Positions 5,204 to 6,277 of a stretch of DNA of 6,277 bases are shown one piece after another (the first letter of the stretch is position 1; every line of letters begins with the position of its first letter). Location of the stretch: the NCBI GenBank assembly GCA_030618475.1, contig JAUXDG010000169.1:1-6277 (forward strand). Direction: 5' to 3'. The translations under genes were made by a program, and so were the position numbers. The notes below the pieces were generated by a model. The model ran no database searches, was not told the origin of the DNA, and saw only the letters and a list, made by a program, of their open reading frames with translations. The DNA comes from Gammaproteobacteria bacterium. Lineage in GTDB: Bacteria; Pseudomonadota; Gammaproteobacteria; DSM-19610.

Positions 5204-5752
5204 ATGAAATTTATACAGGCAGTTGCGGTCGTGCTGGTATTCGGTTGGCTGGCGGCTTGCAGTTCAACCGGTGACAAAAAAACCGCTGATGTAGCGGTTG
5301 TTGAGGATCGCAGTGTTGAAGCCGGCATCGATGCCGCTTCTGGTGATGCAATGGCCTCCGCCGTCGGCGGATACAGTGATCTGACGATTGAGTCTCTCAC
5401 CGATCCCGGCAGTCCGCTGTCACAGCGTGTGATCTATTTTGAATACGACAGCAGTGAGGTGACGGAACAGGATCGGGAGTTCGTCTCAGCTCATGCAGTT
5501 ATTCTGGCAGCGAATCCGAACCTGAAGGTGTCTATCGAAGGTCACGGTGATGAGCGTGGATCGCGTGAATACAACATTGGCCTGGGCGAAAAGCGCGCTC
5601 AGTCGGTGCGTCGTATGATGGAATTTCAGGGGGTTTTATCTTCCCAGATGACAACGGTCAGCTATGGTGAGGAGAAATCGGCAGTTGAAGGTCACGACGA
5701 ATCGGCCTGGAGCATGAACCGGCGGGTGGAACTGGTCTATGTGGCTTACTAA
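5204..5752 (+). CDS. pal: Peptidoglycan-associated lipoprotein Pal
   Basis: An outer-membrane lipoprotein that anchors the membrane to peptidoglycan and is moved to the division site by Tol. It has 182 residues. The lipobox LAAC ends at Cys19, followed by Ser, so no inner-membrane retention signal is seen. A flexible linker runs to about 70, then the OmpA-like domain begins at VIYFEYDSSEVT. Diaminopimelate-binding residues are expected at Asp116 (in GHGDERGS) and Arg131 (in LGEKRAQSV), spaced 15 apart as in OmpA. The end, SYGEEKSAVEGHDESAWSMN and RRVELVY, is typical of Pal. The linker (about 50 residues) is slightly longer than in E. coli. It overlaps the start of cpoB by 14 bp. Confidence 0.97.
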   Translation: MKFIQAVAVVLVFGWLAACSSTGDKKTADVAVVEDRSVEAGIDAASGDAMASAVGGYSDLTIESLTDPGSPLSQRVIYFEYDSSEVTEQDREFVSAHAVILAANPNLKVSIEGHGDERGSREYNIGLGEKRAQSVRRMMEFQGVLSSQMTTVSYGEEKSAVEGHDESAWSMNRRVELVYVAY

Positions 5753-6277
5753 AACAGCGCTGGCGGTCAGCCTGCTGGTGTATGGTTCAACGGCGTCGGC
5801 GGTCAGCAAGGACGAGCTGGAAACCAGGATTCAGCAACTGGAGCGCAGACTGGACAGTCGCAGCCTGGTCACTCTGATGGAGCAGGTTTCTGCGCTGCAG
5901 CGCGAAGTACAGCAACTGCGCGGTGATATCGAGGTGCAGACGCACAGTATGGAGAGTCTGCAGAAACGCCAGCGCGATCTGTATCTTGATATAGACAGGC
6001 GCTTGCACCGTCTGGAAGCCGGCGGCGTGCAGGGTCAGGCAGAAGCGCCCTGGGCCGGGGCTGTGGCCCCGGCGCGTCCAGGGGCAGCACGGCCAGCGGC
6101 GCCGTTTACGCCCCCAGGGATTTCCACCGCCACCACCGGCAGTGCCGCATCAGCTGCACTGAATCCGGCGGAGCAGCGCAAGGATTACGATCGTGCGCTG
6201 GAGCAGCTGAAGGAAGGCCGTTACACGGAGGCTTCGTCGGCTTTTCAGGCTTTTCTGAAAAAACATCCAGGCAGCAG
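5739..6277 (+). CDS. cpoB: Cell division coordinator CpoB (YbgF), truncated by the window end
   Basis: A periplasmic protein that, in E. coli, links Tol activity to septal peptidoglycan synthesis by PBP1B-LpoB and binds TolA. ATG 5739 lies inside the end of pal (14-bp overlap), with GGGTGGA (5724-5730) eight bases upstream. It reads 179 codons to the window edge with no stop. A signal peptide MWLTKTALAV...STASA ends at residue 21. Residues about 23-93 form the heptad-rich coiled coil that trimerises the family (LETRIQQLERRLD, then VSALQREVQQLRGDIEV). A Pro/Ala/Gly-rich linker spans about 94-140. The first TPR starts at about 148 (KDYDRALEQLKEGRYTEASS, then AFQAFLKKHP) and is cut. The full family protein usually has three or more such repeats. 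Start and identity are well supported by domain order and position after pal. Confidence 0.93.
   Translation, partial: MWLTKTALAVSLLVYGSTASAVSKDELETRIQQLERRLDSRSLVTLMEQVSALQREVQQLRGDIEVQTHSMESLQKRQRDLYLDIDRRLHRLEAGGVQGQAEAPWAGAVAPARPGAARPAAPFTPPGISTATTGSAASAALNPAEQRKDYDRALEQLKEGRYTEASSAFQAFLKKHPGS

Overview
The window looks like the chromosome of a gammaproteobacterium, probably outside the Enterobacterales. The C-terminal half of a GlrR/QseF-type response regulator is followed by a complete ybgC-tolQ-tolR-tolA-tolB-pal-cpoB cluster in canonical order, all on the + strand. The TolA, Pal and CpoB architectures are of the gammaproteobacterial type. Base composition is moderate, and non-ATG starts are frequent (TTG for ybgC, GTG for tolQ, and TTG or a rarer codon for tolA).

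Layout. Positions 1 to about 90 do not fit the gene that follows. On the minus strand they read as a textbook TPR motif, and at about 85-93 the sequence switches abruptly to glrR on the plus strand. This is either a chimeric join or a real inversion breakpoint. glrR, without its receiver domain and Walker A, ends at 810. A 513-bp stretch without a conventional gene follows (811-1323). It is not empty: it holds two matching 18-bp interrupted palindromes, a candidate promoter between them, a well-placed ribosome binding site and ATG at 902, a short reading frame that runs through one in-frame TAA into a near-perfect EF-hand calcium-binding loop (1016-1051), a small hairpin and a strong rho-independent terminator (1199-1227). 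Together these look like a small self-contained transcription unit, possibly a decayed or misread EF-hand protein gene. From 1324 to the end the genes are packed with overlaps or gaps of a few bases, except for 54 bp before pal.

How the genes work together. TolQ and TolR form the inner-membrane proton-driven motor. TolA is the energised rod crossing the periplasm. TolB is the periplasmic beta-propeller that shuttles between TolA and Pal. Pal is the outer-membrane lipoprotein that grips peptidoglycan. CpoB couples the system to septal peptidoglycan synthesis. YbgC is a cytoplasmic acyl-CoA thioesterase that travels with the operon. The tol genes themselves look intact and ordinary. The parts worth a second look are the left edge and the 811-1323 interval; no large novel system is visible.
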